The position numbers were made by a program, and so were the translations under genes. Shown here piece after piece: positions 25,628 through 34,297 of a stretch of DNA of 48,904 nt. Every line of letters begins with the position of its first letter. The stretch's first letter is position 1. The notes beneath the pieces were generated by a model that worked only from the letters and a program-made list of their open reading frames with translations, did not search any database and was not told the origin of the DNA. Origin of the DNA: an uncultured Chitinophagaceae bacterium (GTDB lineage Bacteria; Bacteroidota; Bacteroidia; Chitinophagales; Chitinophagaceae); NCBI GenBank assembly GCA_903883945.1, contig CAISCV010000157.1, forward strand, positions 1-48,904, given 5' to 3'.

Positions 25628-28600
25628 ATGTGCTTTACTAGAACATTGCTTGCCTTAGGGTTATTTGTTGCCATAAACGGAGTGTCTTTGGGGCAATCCA
25701 ACCATTTATCATCTACACTTTCCAAAGGATATGATTCCTCACCTGTTACCGTTAAACTCTCGGAAGCATTAAAAACCTTTAAAAGCGTTTTCGATGTTGA
25801 TATTCTTTATGAAGATAAATTGGTTGAAGGGGTAATGGTATCTAAAGATGTAATAAATCCTAGAGAATCTGTTGAATACAATTTAGCAAATCTTTTAAAT
25901 GCCTATTCCTTGGGGTTCAAAAAAGTAAAGGACAAAACCTATCTGATTGTTTCTTTAAAAAAAGCCAATAAAAAAAGCTCCGCTGATGCTACAAAAGTCG
26001 CGGACGTTATACTACAATCAGAAATTGCAGCTACGACAACAGGGAATAATTCAAATGAAGTTTCCAAAGTTCCAGACCTAGGGGATATCATAATAACGGG
26101 CATTGTTAAAGACGACAAGGGCGTACCCTTAGCCGGTGTGACCATAAAAGAAAAAGGGAAAAGTGCTACAGTAATCTCCAAGGCTGATGGCACTTTTTCG
26201 ATAAAGGTTACATCAAAAAATGCAAATATTGTTTTTAGTTATCTAGGTTTCGAAACAGTAAACATAGTGGTCAAAGACGATCAGGAAAAGTTGGCTGTTA
26301 GCCTAAAAAGCACAGCCAAGGATTTAGATCAGGTAGTGGTAGTGGGTTATGGAACTCAAAAAAAGAGAGACGTTACTGGGTCTATCGCTAAAGTAAATAT
26401 ATCAGATTTACAAAAAGCACCAGTTCGTTCATTTGAGGAAGCCTTAGGGGGTAGGGTAGCCGGGGTACAGGTTACGTCTACCGACGGTCAGCCTGGAAGT
26501 GCTAGCAATATTGTAATTCGTGGTAATAGTTCCATTACACAAGACAACTCTCCGTTGTATGTGGTAGATGGTTTCCCGATAGAGAATCCAAATAATAATG
26601 CAATCAATCCCGCCGATATCGAATCTATCGAAGTACTCAAAGACGCATCTGCTACTGCTATCTACGGGGCTCGTGCTGCCAATGGTGTAATAATGATTAC
26701 TACCAAAAAAGGAGTTGCTGGCAAAACAAGACTAACCCTCAACAGCAGCTATGGTAACCAAAGTATTATAAACAAAATTTCTGTTTTAGATGCATATGAC
26801 TTCATCAAATATCAATCGGAATATGATTCAGTTAATACAAAATCACAATATTTCACATTAGGGCAAACATTAGATAGTTTCAAAAATGCAAAAGGAATAG
26901 ATTGGCAAAATCAAGTTTTTACAACAGCACCCATCATTAATAATTCTTTTTCCATGAGTGGGGGTGGTGCCGATACCAAATTCTTTGCTTCTATATCTGC
27001 ATTATCACAAGACGGTATTGTTAAGTTTTCGGGTTATGATAGGTATCAGGGAAGATTAAGATTAGACCATAATATCAACACCAAATCAAAACTTGCTCTA
27101 AACATCAACTATAGCTCCCTAGAGGGGTTTGGTACAATTCCTTCTGCGCTAACAGGTTCCTCATCACAATCTAGTAATTTGATGTTTAGTGTTTGGGGAT
27201 ATAGACCAATTGCAGGAACTAAGTCAACTAATTTATTAAATGGATTAGACCCATTCTTTCTATTGGATCCCAACGATGCAAGATATAATCCTTTAGAAAC
27301 AGTTCAGTATGAAGTAAGGAACCGGTTTGCAAACAACCTGTTTGGTAATTTGTCTTATGACTATGATATAACCAAGGAACTAAAGTTTAAAGCGGTGATT
27401 GGGGCAACCAATGATGTAGAAAGAAATGAACAGTTTAATGGCTCGCATACACGTCTGGGTAACCCTAAAACCGTCTCAGGTGCTACTAATGGTATCAATG
27501 GCTCTTTTTTGTACACAACCACTAATAGCTATGTGTCAGAAAATACCATCACTTTCATAAAAAAGATAAATAAGCACTCGGTAGAATCTGTGAGTGGGTT
27601 CACCTTTCAAGGGATAGAGAAGTACACTTTTGGAGCCTCTGCAGCAAAGTTGCCTAATGAAAGACTAGGGTTAGCGGGTCTCGATGAAGGTACACCCAAC
27701 AAAGTGCCTTCCACCCGATCTGGAAATACATTAGCTTCCTTCTTAGAAGGAATAAAGTATGGGTTTGATGGAAAGTACTTAGCTACCTTTTCTTTCAGAG
27801 CCGATGGTTCGTCTAAGTTTTCCAAAGAAAATCACTGGAGTTTTTTTCCTTCAGGAAGTTTTGCATGGCGTATGAGCCAAGAGGACTTTATGCAAAAAGC
27901 TAAGTTTATAAACGATTTAAAAATACGGGTCAGTTATGGGTTAGTGGGCAACAACAGGGTGTCCGATTATGCCTATGCCAATACACTTTCTTCACCACTT
28001 ATTTCTGGTTATTATTTTAATGGTAATCCAACTAGTAGCACTATTCCATCTGCATTGGGCAACAAAAATCTTAAATGGGAAACTACAGCACAAACTGATG
28101 CAGGTATTGACTTAACTGTATTTAATAGCAGAATTAATCTGACTGTAGATATTTATAGAAAAATAACCAGAGATTTATTATTGAACGCAGATTTACCTCC
28201 CTCCTCAGGCTTTTTAACAGCTTATAAGAATATTGGGAAAGTGCAAAACCAAGGCTTGGAAATATCCATCAACGCTCGGATTTTTGAAGATGCTGCATTC
28301 AGATGGTCATCAGGGTTTAATATAGCCTTCAATACAAATAAAGTACTAGCGCTTAACGAAGGACAGGAATCGCTCCAGTCTACCATCAACTGGGACAACC
28401 AATGGAAAAATACAACCGCATATATTGCTAAAGTTGGTCAACCACTTGGGTTGATGTATGGGTACATCTGGGACGGCAACTACCAGTACAAAGATTTTGA
28501 TAAAAGTCCTGCTGGCAACTATACCCTTAAACCCAATGTAGGCTCGAACACAACAACCGCTAGTAACAAGATTCAACCTGGATATATAAAGTATAAAGAT

Positions 28601-29152
28601 TTAAATGGTGACCTTATAATGAATGATTATGACAACACGATTATTGGTAATGGCAATCCAAAATATACAGGGGGTTTCACCAATAATTTATCTTACAAAG
28701 GGTTTGATTTGAATATTTTCTTTCAGTTCTCTTATGGTGCCAATATTCTTAATGCAAACAGGTTAGTGTTTGAGGGGAATTCTGGCAGAACCATGCAGAA
28801 TCAATTTGCTTCTGTTCTCAATAGGTGGTCACCAACCAATCAAAACAACCAGATGTTTGTAGCTAAGGGGGGTGGAGACAAGGTCTATTCTTCCAGAGTA
28901 ATTGAAGATGGTTCTTTTCTCAGGTTAAAAACAATTCAGTTGGGGTATAATATTAGTAGCGCGCTCCTAAAACGTATCAACATCAGTTCTCTAAAATTGT
29001 ATGCCTCTGCTCAGAACATTATTACTTGGACAAAATACACTGGATTCGACCCAGAGGTTTCTGCGTATAACTCTGCGCTCACACCTGGATTTGATTACTC
29101 TGTTTATCCACGAGCAAAAACAGTTACTATTGGCCTGAATGTTTCCTTCTAA
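25628..29152 (+). CDS. SusC/RagA TonB-dependent transporter with STN signalling domain
   Basis: 1174 residues, outer-membrane 22-strand barrel importing oligosaccharides with SusD as lid. Order: signal peptide to about residue 22 (NGVSLGQ); STN domain about 45-110, which contacts FecR; a carboxypeptidase-regulatory-like sandwich about 155-230 (VKDDKGVPLAGVTIKEKG); TonB box-like DQVVVVGYGTQKK; plug about 245-355 with LYVVDGFPI and the family signature ASATAIYGARAANGVI; barrel to the aromatic C-terminus GLNVSF. The STN plus FecR/sigma neighbours make it a transducing SusC, able to switch on its own locus. An Ala/Ser/Lys-rich linker (110-150) joins STN and sandwich. Confidence 0.95.
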   Translation: MCFTRTLLALGLFVAINGVSLGQSNHLSSTLSKGYDSSPVTVKLSEALKTFKSVFDVDILYEDKLVEGVMVSKDVINPRESVEYNLANLLNAYSLGFKKVKDKTYLIVSLKKANKKSSADATKVADVILQSEIAATTTGNNSNEVSKVPDLGDIIITGIVKDDKGVPLAGVTIKEKGKSATVISKADGTFSIKVTSKNANIVFSYLGFETVNIVVKDDQEKLAVSLKSTAKDLDQVVVVGYGTQKKRDVTGSIAKVNISDLQKAPVRSFEEALGGRVAGVQVTSTDGQPGSASNIVIRGNSSITQDNSPLYVVDGFPIENPNNNAINPADIESIEVLKDASATAIYGARAANGVIMITTKKGVAGKTRLTLNSSYGNQSIINKISVLDAYDFIKYQSEYDSVNTKSQYFTLGQTLDSFKNAKGIDWQNQVFTTAPIINNSFSMSGGGADTKFFASISALSQDGIVKFSGYDRYQGRLRLDHNINTKSKLALNINYSSLEGFGTIPSALTGSSSQSSNLMFSVWGYRPIAGTKSTNLLNGLDPFFLLDPNDARYNPLETVQYEVRNRFANNLFGNLSYDYDITKELKFKAVIGATNDVERNEQFNGSHTRLGNPKTVSGATNGINGSFLYTTTNSYVSENTITFIKKINKHSVESVSGFTFQGIEKYTFGASAAKLPNERLGLAGLDEGTPNKVPSTRSGNTLASFLEGIKYGFDGKYLATFSFRADGSSKFSKENHWSFFPSGSFAWRMSQEDFMQKAKFINDLKIRVSYGLVGNNRVSDYAYANTLSSPLISGYYFNGNPTSSTIPSALGNKNLKWETTAQTDAGIDLTVFNSRINLTVDIYRKITRDLLLNADLPPSSGFLTAYKNIGKVQNQGLEISINARIFEDAAFRWSSGFNIAFNTNKVLALNEGQESLQSTINWDNQWKNTTAYIAKVGQPLGLMYGYIWDGNYQYKDFDKSPAGNYTLKPNVGSNTTTASNKIQPGYIKYKDLNGDLIMNDYDNTIIGNGNPKYTGGFTNNLSYKGFDLNIFFQFSYGANILNANRLVFEGNSGRTMQNQFASVLNRWSPTNQNNQMFVAKGGGDKVYSSRVIEDGSFLRLKTIQLGYNISSALLKRINISSLKLYASAQNIITWTKYTGFDPEVSAYNSALTPGFDYSVYPRAKTVTIGLNVSF

Positions 29153-29167
29153 CTAAATTACTAATTG

Positions 29168-30787
29168 ATGAAATCGAAAGTTTATATATCACTATTTATT
29201 GTATTCGCAAGTTTAGTCTCTTGTCAGAAATACCTAACCAAAGTACCCAATGATACCATTGTGTCTGATCAATATTATGGTACTGATGCAGAATTAAATG
29301 CGGCACTTGGTGGGGTGTATAGTTATCTGGCACAAGATGGTACGTTCTCAAGAAATCTATTATTAGAGTTGGAGATGGGAAATGACGAAGGTCAATTCAA
29401 CAATAGAACTAACAAGTCTGGCAATCCTTCTTTATACGATTGTCAATCTACTACGGCCATCTATTCCGATTGTTGGTCTGCTTTATATGCTGGTATCAAT
29501 GCAGCTAATTTATTGTTAGAAAATATAGATGCTTCGGGTGCATCTGCAGCTGTGAAAACAGCTGTCAAAGGCGAAGCTACCTTTCTGAGGGGGTTTTATT
29601 ATTTTCAATTGGTTACTCGATTCGGTGATGTGCCTCTTCGTTTAAAAGCAACAACTCAGGTAGCTAATTTCAATATGGCTCGCACCCCCTCGATAACCGT
29701 TTATAATCAGATTCTTCAAGATTTGAAAACTGCTCAAGGGCTGGTTAATGATATTTCTACCAACATTACCCCTTCTCATGTAAACAAAACTGCCATTGCA
29801 GGAATTATAGCTCGTGTTTATCTAAAGATGGCTGGTCATCCACTCAATTTAGGATTGCCTATGTATGATTCTGCAAGTATTTATGCTGAATCGGTCATCA
29901 ACTCAGGTTTGCACCAACTAAATCCTAGTTATAAGCAAATATTTATCAATCAGTCTCAAGATCTGTATGATGCTCCTTATAATGAGTCTATGTGGGAAGT
30001 AGAGTTTTATGGCAACAATACACCTTCAGGTACGATGCCTCCAGGTAGCAGGTTCCCCTGTCAGTTGGCTATGAGATATGTGGGTGCAGATCAAAATCCA
30101 CAAGTTATTTATGGCTATGGGGCTTACACACCTACAGGCAATTTATACGACATTTATCAAAAGTATTCTACTGATACTCTTAGAAGAGATTGGAATATTC
30201 CACCTTATTCTTTTGCTACCATAAAAAGTACAGATTCAACCCCAATTTTACCTGTTTTACTTCCTGTGGTAAATCCGCTATTCAGGGCAGCAACCTCTAC
30301 TTGGGATAGAGATTGTGGTAAATGGAAAAGAGAGTATGAAAAGGTTCTTCCAAAGAACAGAGATTGGAGCCCGACCAATTTTCCTGTAATCCGGTATGCC
30401 GATATTTTGCTGATGGCTGCTGAAGCAGAAAATGAAATGGGAAATACAGATGTTGCACTCGTTTACCTCAATCAAGTTAGGTCTAGGGCATTGGCAGAAG
30501 TAATTCCTACAACGGATGTAACTTCTCTCCGGCAAATTATCAGGGATGAAAGAGCCAGGGAATTATGTTTTGAAGGATTGAGAAAGTTTGATCTGATACG
30601 TTGGGGTATTTTTAATAAAGTAATGAACGATTGTAAGACCTCCATTACCAATAGTGCATCTTCTGCTTCACTAAAAGCTAGGTATCTGGTAGCCTACAAT
30701 AATGTCGGATTGAGGGATACGCTGTTGCCTATTCCCAGTTCAGAAATAGCTGTAAATAACTTAGCACACCAAAACTCTGGTTGGTAA
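29168..30787 (+). CDS. SusD/RagB family glycan-binding lipoprotein
   Basis: 539 residues, surface lipoprotein that caps the SusC barrel and captures glycan. Lipoprotein signal MKSKVYISLFIVFASLVSC with Cys at 19, then YLTKVPNDTIVSDQYY, the standard SusD N-terminus. The TPR-like helical core includes AVKGEATFLRGFYYFQLV and, near the C-terminus, ADILLMAAEAENEMGN and RDERARELCFEGLRKFDLIRWG, all strongly conserved in the family. The ATG at 29168 is chosen over a TTG one codon upstream. It starts 15 bp after susC and is co-transcribed with it. Confidence 0.95.
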   Translation: MKSKVYISLFIVFASLVSCQKYLTKVPNDTIVSDQYYGTDAELNAALGGVYSYLAQDGTFSRNLLLELEMGNDEGQFNNRTNKSGNPSLYDCQSTTAIYSDCWSALYAGINAANLLLENIDASGASAAVKTAVKGEATFLRGFYYFQLVTRFGDVPLRLKATTQVANFNMARTPSITVYNQILQDLKTAQGLVNDISTNITPSHVNKTAIAGIIARVYLKMAGHPLNLGLPMYDSASIYAESVINSGLHQLNPSYKQIFINQSQDLYDAPYNESMWEVEFYGNNTPSGTMPPGSRFPCQLAMRYVGADQNPQVIYGYGAYTPTGNLYDIYQKYSTDTLRRDWNIPPYSFATIKSTDSTPILPVLLPVVNPLFRAATSTWDRDCGKWKREYEKVLPKNRDWSPTNFPVIRYADILLMAAEAENEMGNTDVALVYLNQVRSRALAEVIPTTDVTSLRQIIRDERARELCFEGLRKFDLIRWGIFNKVMNDCKTSITNSASSASLKARYLVAYNNVGLRDTLLPIPSSEIAVNNLAHQNSGW

Positions 30788-30808
30788 TATTCTAAAATTA
30801 TTCTCACA

Positions 30809-31801
30809 ATGCGTAACAAAACTCTTTTATTTTTGATAATATCCCTTTCAGCTTTTCTTCTCTCTTGCAGAAAAGATGGTGTGGGAGGTGTAGACTTTAA
30901 CGTTACCACACCTGCTACAACATATAAGTTGTCTGATACTGTAAATTTTGATATGTCAGGAAATCCGGATGTGATTGCTTTTTATTCTGGAGATTCATTG
31001 CATAATTATGCCAATAAGGATAGGGTTTCACGGGCTGGTGGTACTTTGAATTTTAGTTTTCAAGTGAGGGCTTCAAATGATTCTGCCTTTGCTGCTATAG
31101 CCAATGGTGCCTTAAAAGTTCTGGTTTCTACCAACTTTAAAAGTACTTACGCCTCTTATAAAGACAGTACTTTCACAGATACCTTAAGAGTAGCTGCTGC
31201 AGATTCATCGATGATTCACTCGGCAAAATGGACGGACATTTCTAGCAGGCTATCCATACCAACAACAGGAAATTTTACAACCTATTACCAAACAGCAGTA
31301 GCATCTATCAGTGACTTGATTACGAATGCCGCTGCCCCATTTAATATCGCCTTTTTGTATAAAGCAGATACCACTAATTACCTAGGAGCAAATGGGATTA
31401 CACTAGGTGGATTTTCATTGATTAATAATTTTACGGATGGAACTAACTCCGACTTTAGTCCAAAAATTGTAGCTGGAGGATCAAAAAGTACTACCTGGAA
31501 GATTACTAAAGCTGCAAACCAACTCTATGGTTGGAGTACCTCTACTTCCTATCTAAAATTTATTCCTAAGTATGGGACAGCTTATACCGAAAGCTGGATT
31601 ATTTCGAATGCTTTATATCCAAATGCGGCTTCACCAGATTTGGCTATTCCCATTAAAAATATTACACAATCTCCTGTCACCAGATTTTCATACAAATTTG
31701 CAAATGCAGGGTTGCACAAAGTATATTTTATAGCTAGTAATAATCGTGTGAGCGGGCAGAAGCAGATGGTCAAAGAGATCGATTTGATGATTACCCCATA
31801 A
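30809..31801 (+). CDS. DUF5017-like surface lipoprotein of a SusCD locus
   Basis: 330 residues. Lipoprotein signal MRNKTLLFLIISLSAFLLSC (Cys 20). The segment NPDVIAFYSGDSLHNYANKD (about 52-71) is the hallmark of DUF5017 proteins, which sit directly after susD in Bacteroidota polysaccharide loci and are thought to be surface glycan-binding proteins. The rest is predicted all-beta without catalytic motifs. It begins 21 bp after the SusD stop and ends 129 bp before the first beta-helix gene; its position argues for binding the same glycan as SusD. Confidence 0.8.
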   Translation: MRNKTLLFLIISLSAFLLSCRKDGVGGVDFNVTTPATTYKLSDTVNFDMSGNPDVIAFYSGDSLHNYANKDRVSRAGGTLNFSFQVRASNDSAFAAIANGALKVLVSTNFKSTYASYKDSTFTDTLRVAAADSSMIHSAKWTDISSRLSIPTTGNFTTYYQTAVASISDLITNAAAPFNIAFLYKADTTNYLGANGITLGGFSLINNFTDGTNSDFSPKIVAGGSKSTTWKITKAANQLYGWSTSTSYLKFIPKYGTAYTESWIISNALYPNAASPDLAIPIKNITQSPVTRFSYKFANAGLHKVYFIASNNRVSGQKQMVKEIDLMITP

Positions 31802-31930
31802 GGTATCGTAAGCGTTGAAAAACATCGTATTTTAAAGAGACTGTTTATTAGATAACCCTCGTTTATTAAGCAGCGATTGTATAGTTTAATAAATCTTAAT
31901 TTCAAATGAATTTAAATTAGTAAAATCATC

Positions 31931-34234
31931 GTGTTAAATAGACTATTAAAATTGGGGATATCTAATCGGCTTGTTTGTAAACAAGCCGTATTTGTTATGT
32001 TTTCGCTTCTTACTATTCCTACGCTTCAGGCGCAAACAGCTATATATATTGACTCTATCAATGGGAATGATGCCAACAATGGTTCTTTAGGGGCTCCTTT
32101 TAATTCTGTTACGAAGCTAAATGCGATGACTTTAGCTGCTGGTACCAATGTTTATTTAAGAAGTGGTTGTACCTGGACAGGGCAAAGATTGATGTTTAAG
32201 GGTTCTGGAACTGTAGGGAACCCCATCATTATAAATAAATACGATACAGGGGCTACTCCATTATTGGCAGGAAACGGATTGGTGGGAGAAGCGGTGGTAT
32301 ATCTTTATAACCAACAGTATATAGAAATAAATAATCTGGAGATAACCAATTCCCCAAGAGGGCCTGTTAACAGTGATTTCTTTGTTGGTCTGTATCAAAA
32401 TGCCACCAATCCTTTAGGTGCTGATAGGAGGGGGGTGATGGTAGCTTTGAGTAATTATGGTACTGCCAATCATATTTATCTAAAAAATTTAAATATTCAT
32501 CACGTAAAAGGACAACTAGGAAGTGGAAGTACAACTTTAAATGGCGCAGTACCTAAACGAACCGGTGGGATTTTGTTTGATGTGATTACTGGAGAAAAGA
32601 CTGCTAGTAAATCGCGGTTTAATGATGTGTTAATAGATAGTTGTACAATCAGTTATTGTGAAAACCTTGGGTTGGCATTCGATAATGACTGGAACACCTA
32701 TTACCCCGCAAGTAACGAATACACCAACTGGTTTGCCAGGCGTTATACGAATGTAAAGATTAGTCACAATGTACTGCATCATATTGGTAAAAATGCCATG
32801 ATTATCCGTTGTACCGATTCTACTGGTTTGATAGAACATAATGTATGTTATGAAACGGCCTTGGGTACAACGGGAAATACGATGTTTACTGCCAAAGCTA
32901 GGGGTACCGTTTTTCAGTATAACGAAGGATTTTATAACAGGGCTACTACACAATTGATAGATCCTGGTACAATCGATGGAAGTATGTATGACCCCGATTT
33001 GGGTAGTGTAAATATTATTTTTCAGTACAGTTATAGTCACGATAATTGTCACGGATTGTATTGGGGTTGTAACTCAAGAAATCTTCCTGGAACAAGTACG
33101 CCAAACTTGCCCGATGCTTCGGATACGGGTTGTACGGCTCGATACAATATTAGTCAGAATGATTATGGCGACTTAGTATATTTCAACTATGCTTCTGCCA
33201 GCAATGAAATATATAATAATGTGTTTTATGTGAGGGCTGGTCTGGGGCCTCAATTTATTCATGAGAATGGAAGGAGTAACCATACTTATGACTACAGAAA
33301 CAATATTATTTTCAATTTGTCTAAAGTAAATACGAGCGGTGGTAGATATGTATTTGTTGATACGGGAGTTACAAAACAAACCCGGACTATTGAATACAAT
33401 ACCTTTTATGGTAATCATCCCGCTACCGAGCCTGCAGATTCTTTTAAACTAACTAGTAATCCTTTGTTTATAGCTCCTGGTTCTGCCACAATAGGTATCT
33501 CAACCGTTGATGGATATAAGCTAAAATCTACTTCCCCTAGTATCAACACAGGGATGATGATAGCAGGTGCCCCTACTGCCGATTTTTGGGGCAATCCTGT
33601 TCCAGGAGATAGAGGGTTGCCTCCTTGTAGGGGTGCATTTGAATACAATACACCTTGGCCAACTCCCATTACGCTCAGTTCATTTAGTGGAAATAGTTCA
33701 GTTGCAGGAAATCAACTTTATTGGACAACTACCAATGAAATAAACAATAAAGGCTTCTGGGTTCAACACAGTATTGATGGACTCATTTTTAGTGATGTAT
33801 ATTTTGTGCCTGCTCAAACTGCTACAGGTAACTATGTAGGAAATCTGAACTATACTTATGCAGATATGGCTACAAATGCAGGAATAAATTATTATCGCTT
33901 AAAACAAGTTGATCAAACTGGTAAGCAGACCTATTCTTCTGTGTTGAGGTTAAGTATCAATAAAGTTGCTTTAACTGCAATAAATATCTATCCAAATCCC
34001 ATAAAAAATTGTCATCAGTTTTATGTAGCACTAGAAAATGTAGTTAGTGGCAACTATTCGTTAGACATACTATCGTTGGATGGAAAAGTAATCTATAAAC
34101 AGTTATTGGTACATAATGGAGTTGCAGACGCAAAGAAAGCCATCTATCTTCCAGATCAGTTACCTGCCGGATCTTATATGGTTAGGCTTAGTAGTGATAG
34201 AAATAGGTATTCAACAAGAATCATGGTTGAATAG
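31931..34234 (+). CDS. Secreted right-handed beta-helix protein 1, T9SS type A sorting
   Basis: 767 residues. The only start giving a full signal peptide is GTG at 31931 (n-region with NRLLK, hydrophobic AVFVMFSLLTIPTLQA, cleavage after QAQ). The mature start YIDSINGNDANNGS opens a parallel beta-helix running to about residue 560; it is followed by a small sandwich (ITLSSFSGNSSVAGNQLYW) and a type A C-terminal sorting domain INIYPNPIKNCHQFYVALE to the end. Such folds include polysaccharide lyases and other glycan-active or glycan-binding proteins; no assigned catalytic residues could be pinned down. It is the first of three tandem paralogs behind susCD and should be exported and surface-attached by the type IX system. 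Confidence 0.85.
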   Translation: MLNRLLKLGISNRLVCKQAVFVMFSLLTIPTLQAQTAIYIDSINGNDANNGSLGAPFNSVTKLNAMTLAAGTNVYLRSGCTWTGQRLMFKGSGTVGNPIIINKYDTGATPLLAGNGLVGEAVVYLYNQQYIEINNLEITNSPRGPVNSDFFVGLYQNATNPLGADRRGVMVALSNYGTANHIYLKNLNIHHVKGQLGSGSTTLNGAVPKRTGGILFDVITGEKTASKSRFNDVLIDSCTISYCENLGLAFDNDWNTYYPASNEYTNWFARRYTNVKISHNVLHHIGKNAMIIRCTDSTGLIEHNVCYETALGTTGNTMFTAKARGTVFQYNEGFYNRATTQLIDPGTIDGSMYDPDLGSVNIIFQYSYSHDNCHGLYWGCNSRNLPGTSTPNLPDASDTGCTARYNISQNDYGDLVYFNYASASNEIYNNVFYVRAGLGPQFIHENGRSNHTYDYRNNIIFNLSKVNTSGGRYVFVDTGVTKQTRTIEYNTFYGNHPATEPADSFKLTSNPLFIAPGSATIGISTVDGYKLKSTSPSINTGMMIAGAPTADFWGNPVPGDRGLPPCRGAFEYNTPWPTPITLSSFSGNSSVAGNQLYWTTTNEINNKGFWVQHSIDGLIFSDVYFVPAQTATGNYVGNLNYTYADMATNAGINYYRLKQVDQTGKQTYSSVLRLSINKVALTAINIYPNPIKNCHQFYVALENVVSGNYSLDILSLDGKVIYKQLLVHNGVADAKKAIYLPDQLPAGSYMVRLSSDRNRYSTRIMVE
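31967..31988. promoter_or_regulatory. Perfect 10-bp inverted repeat within the signal-peptide codons
   Basis: CGGCTTGTTT, GT, AAACAAGCCG forms a perfect 22-bp palindrome with a 2-bp centre, 36 bp after the GTG start. In mRNA a slightly opened stem could fold next to the initiation region; in DNA it looks like a dimeric operator. Either would make this gene separately controlled from susCD. Confidence 0.5.
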
Positions 34235-34297
34235 TATCGTTCTGCAATTGTTTGATAAAAAATTTAAAGCATGGAGATATACATTCAAGGAACATGA

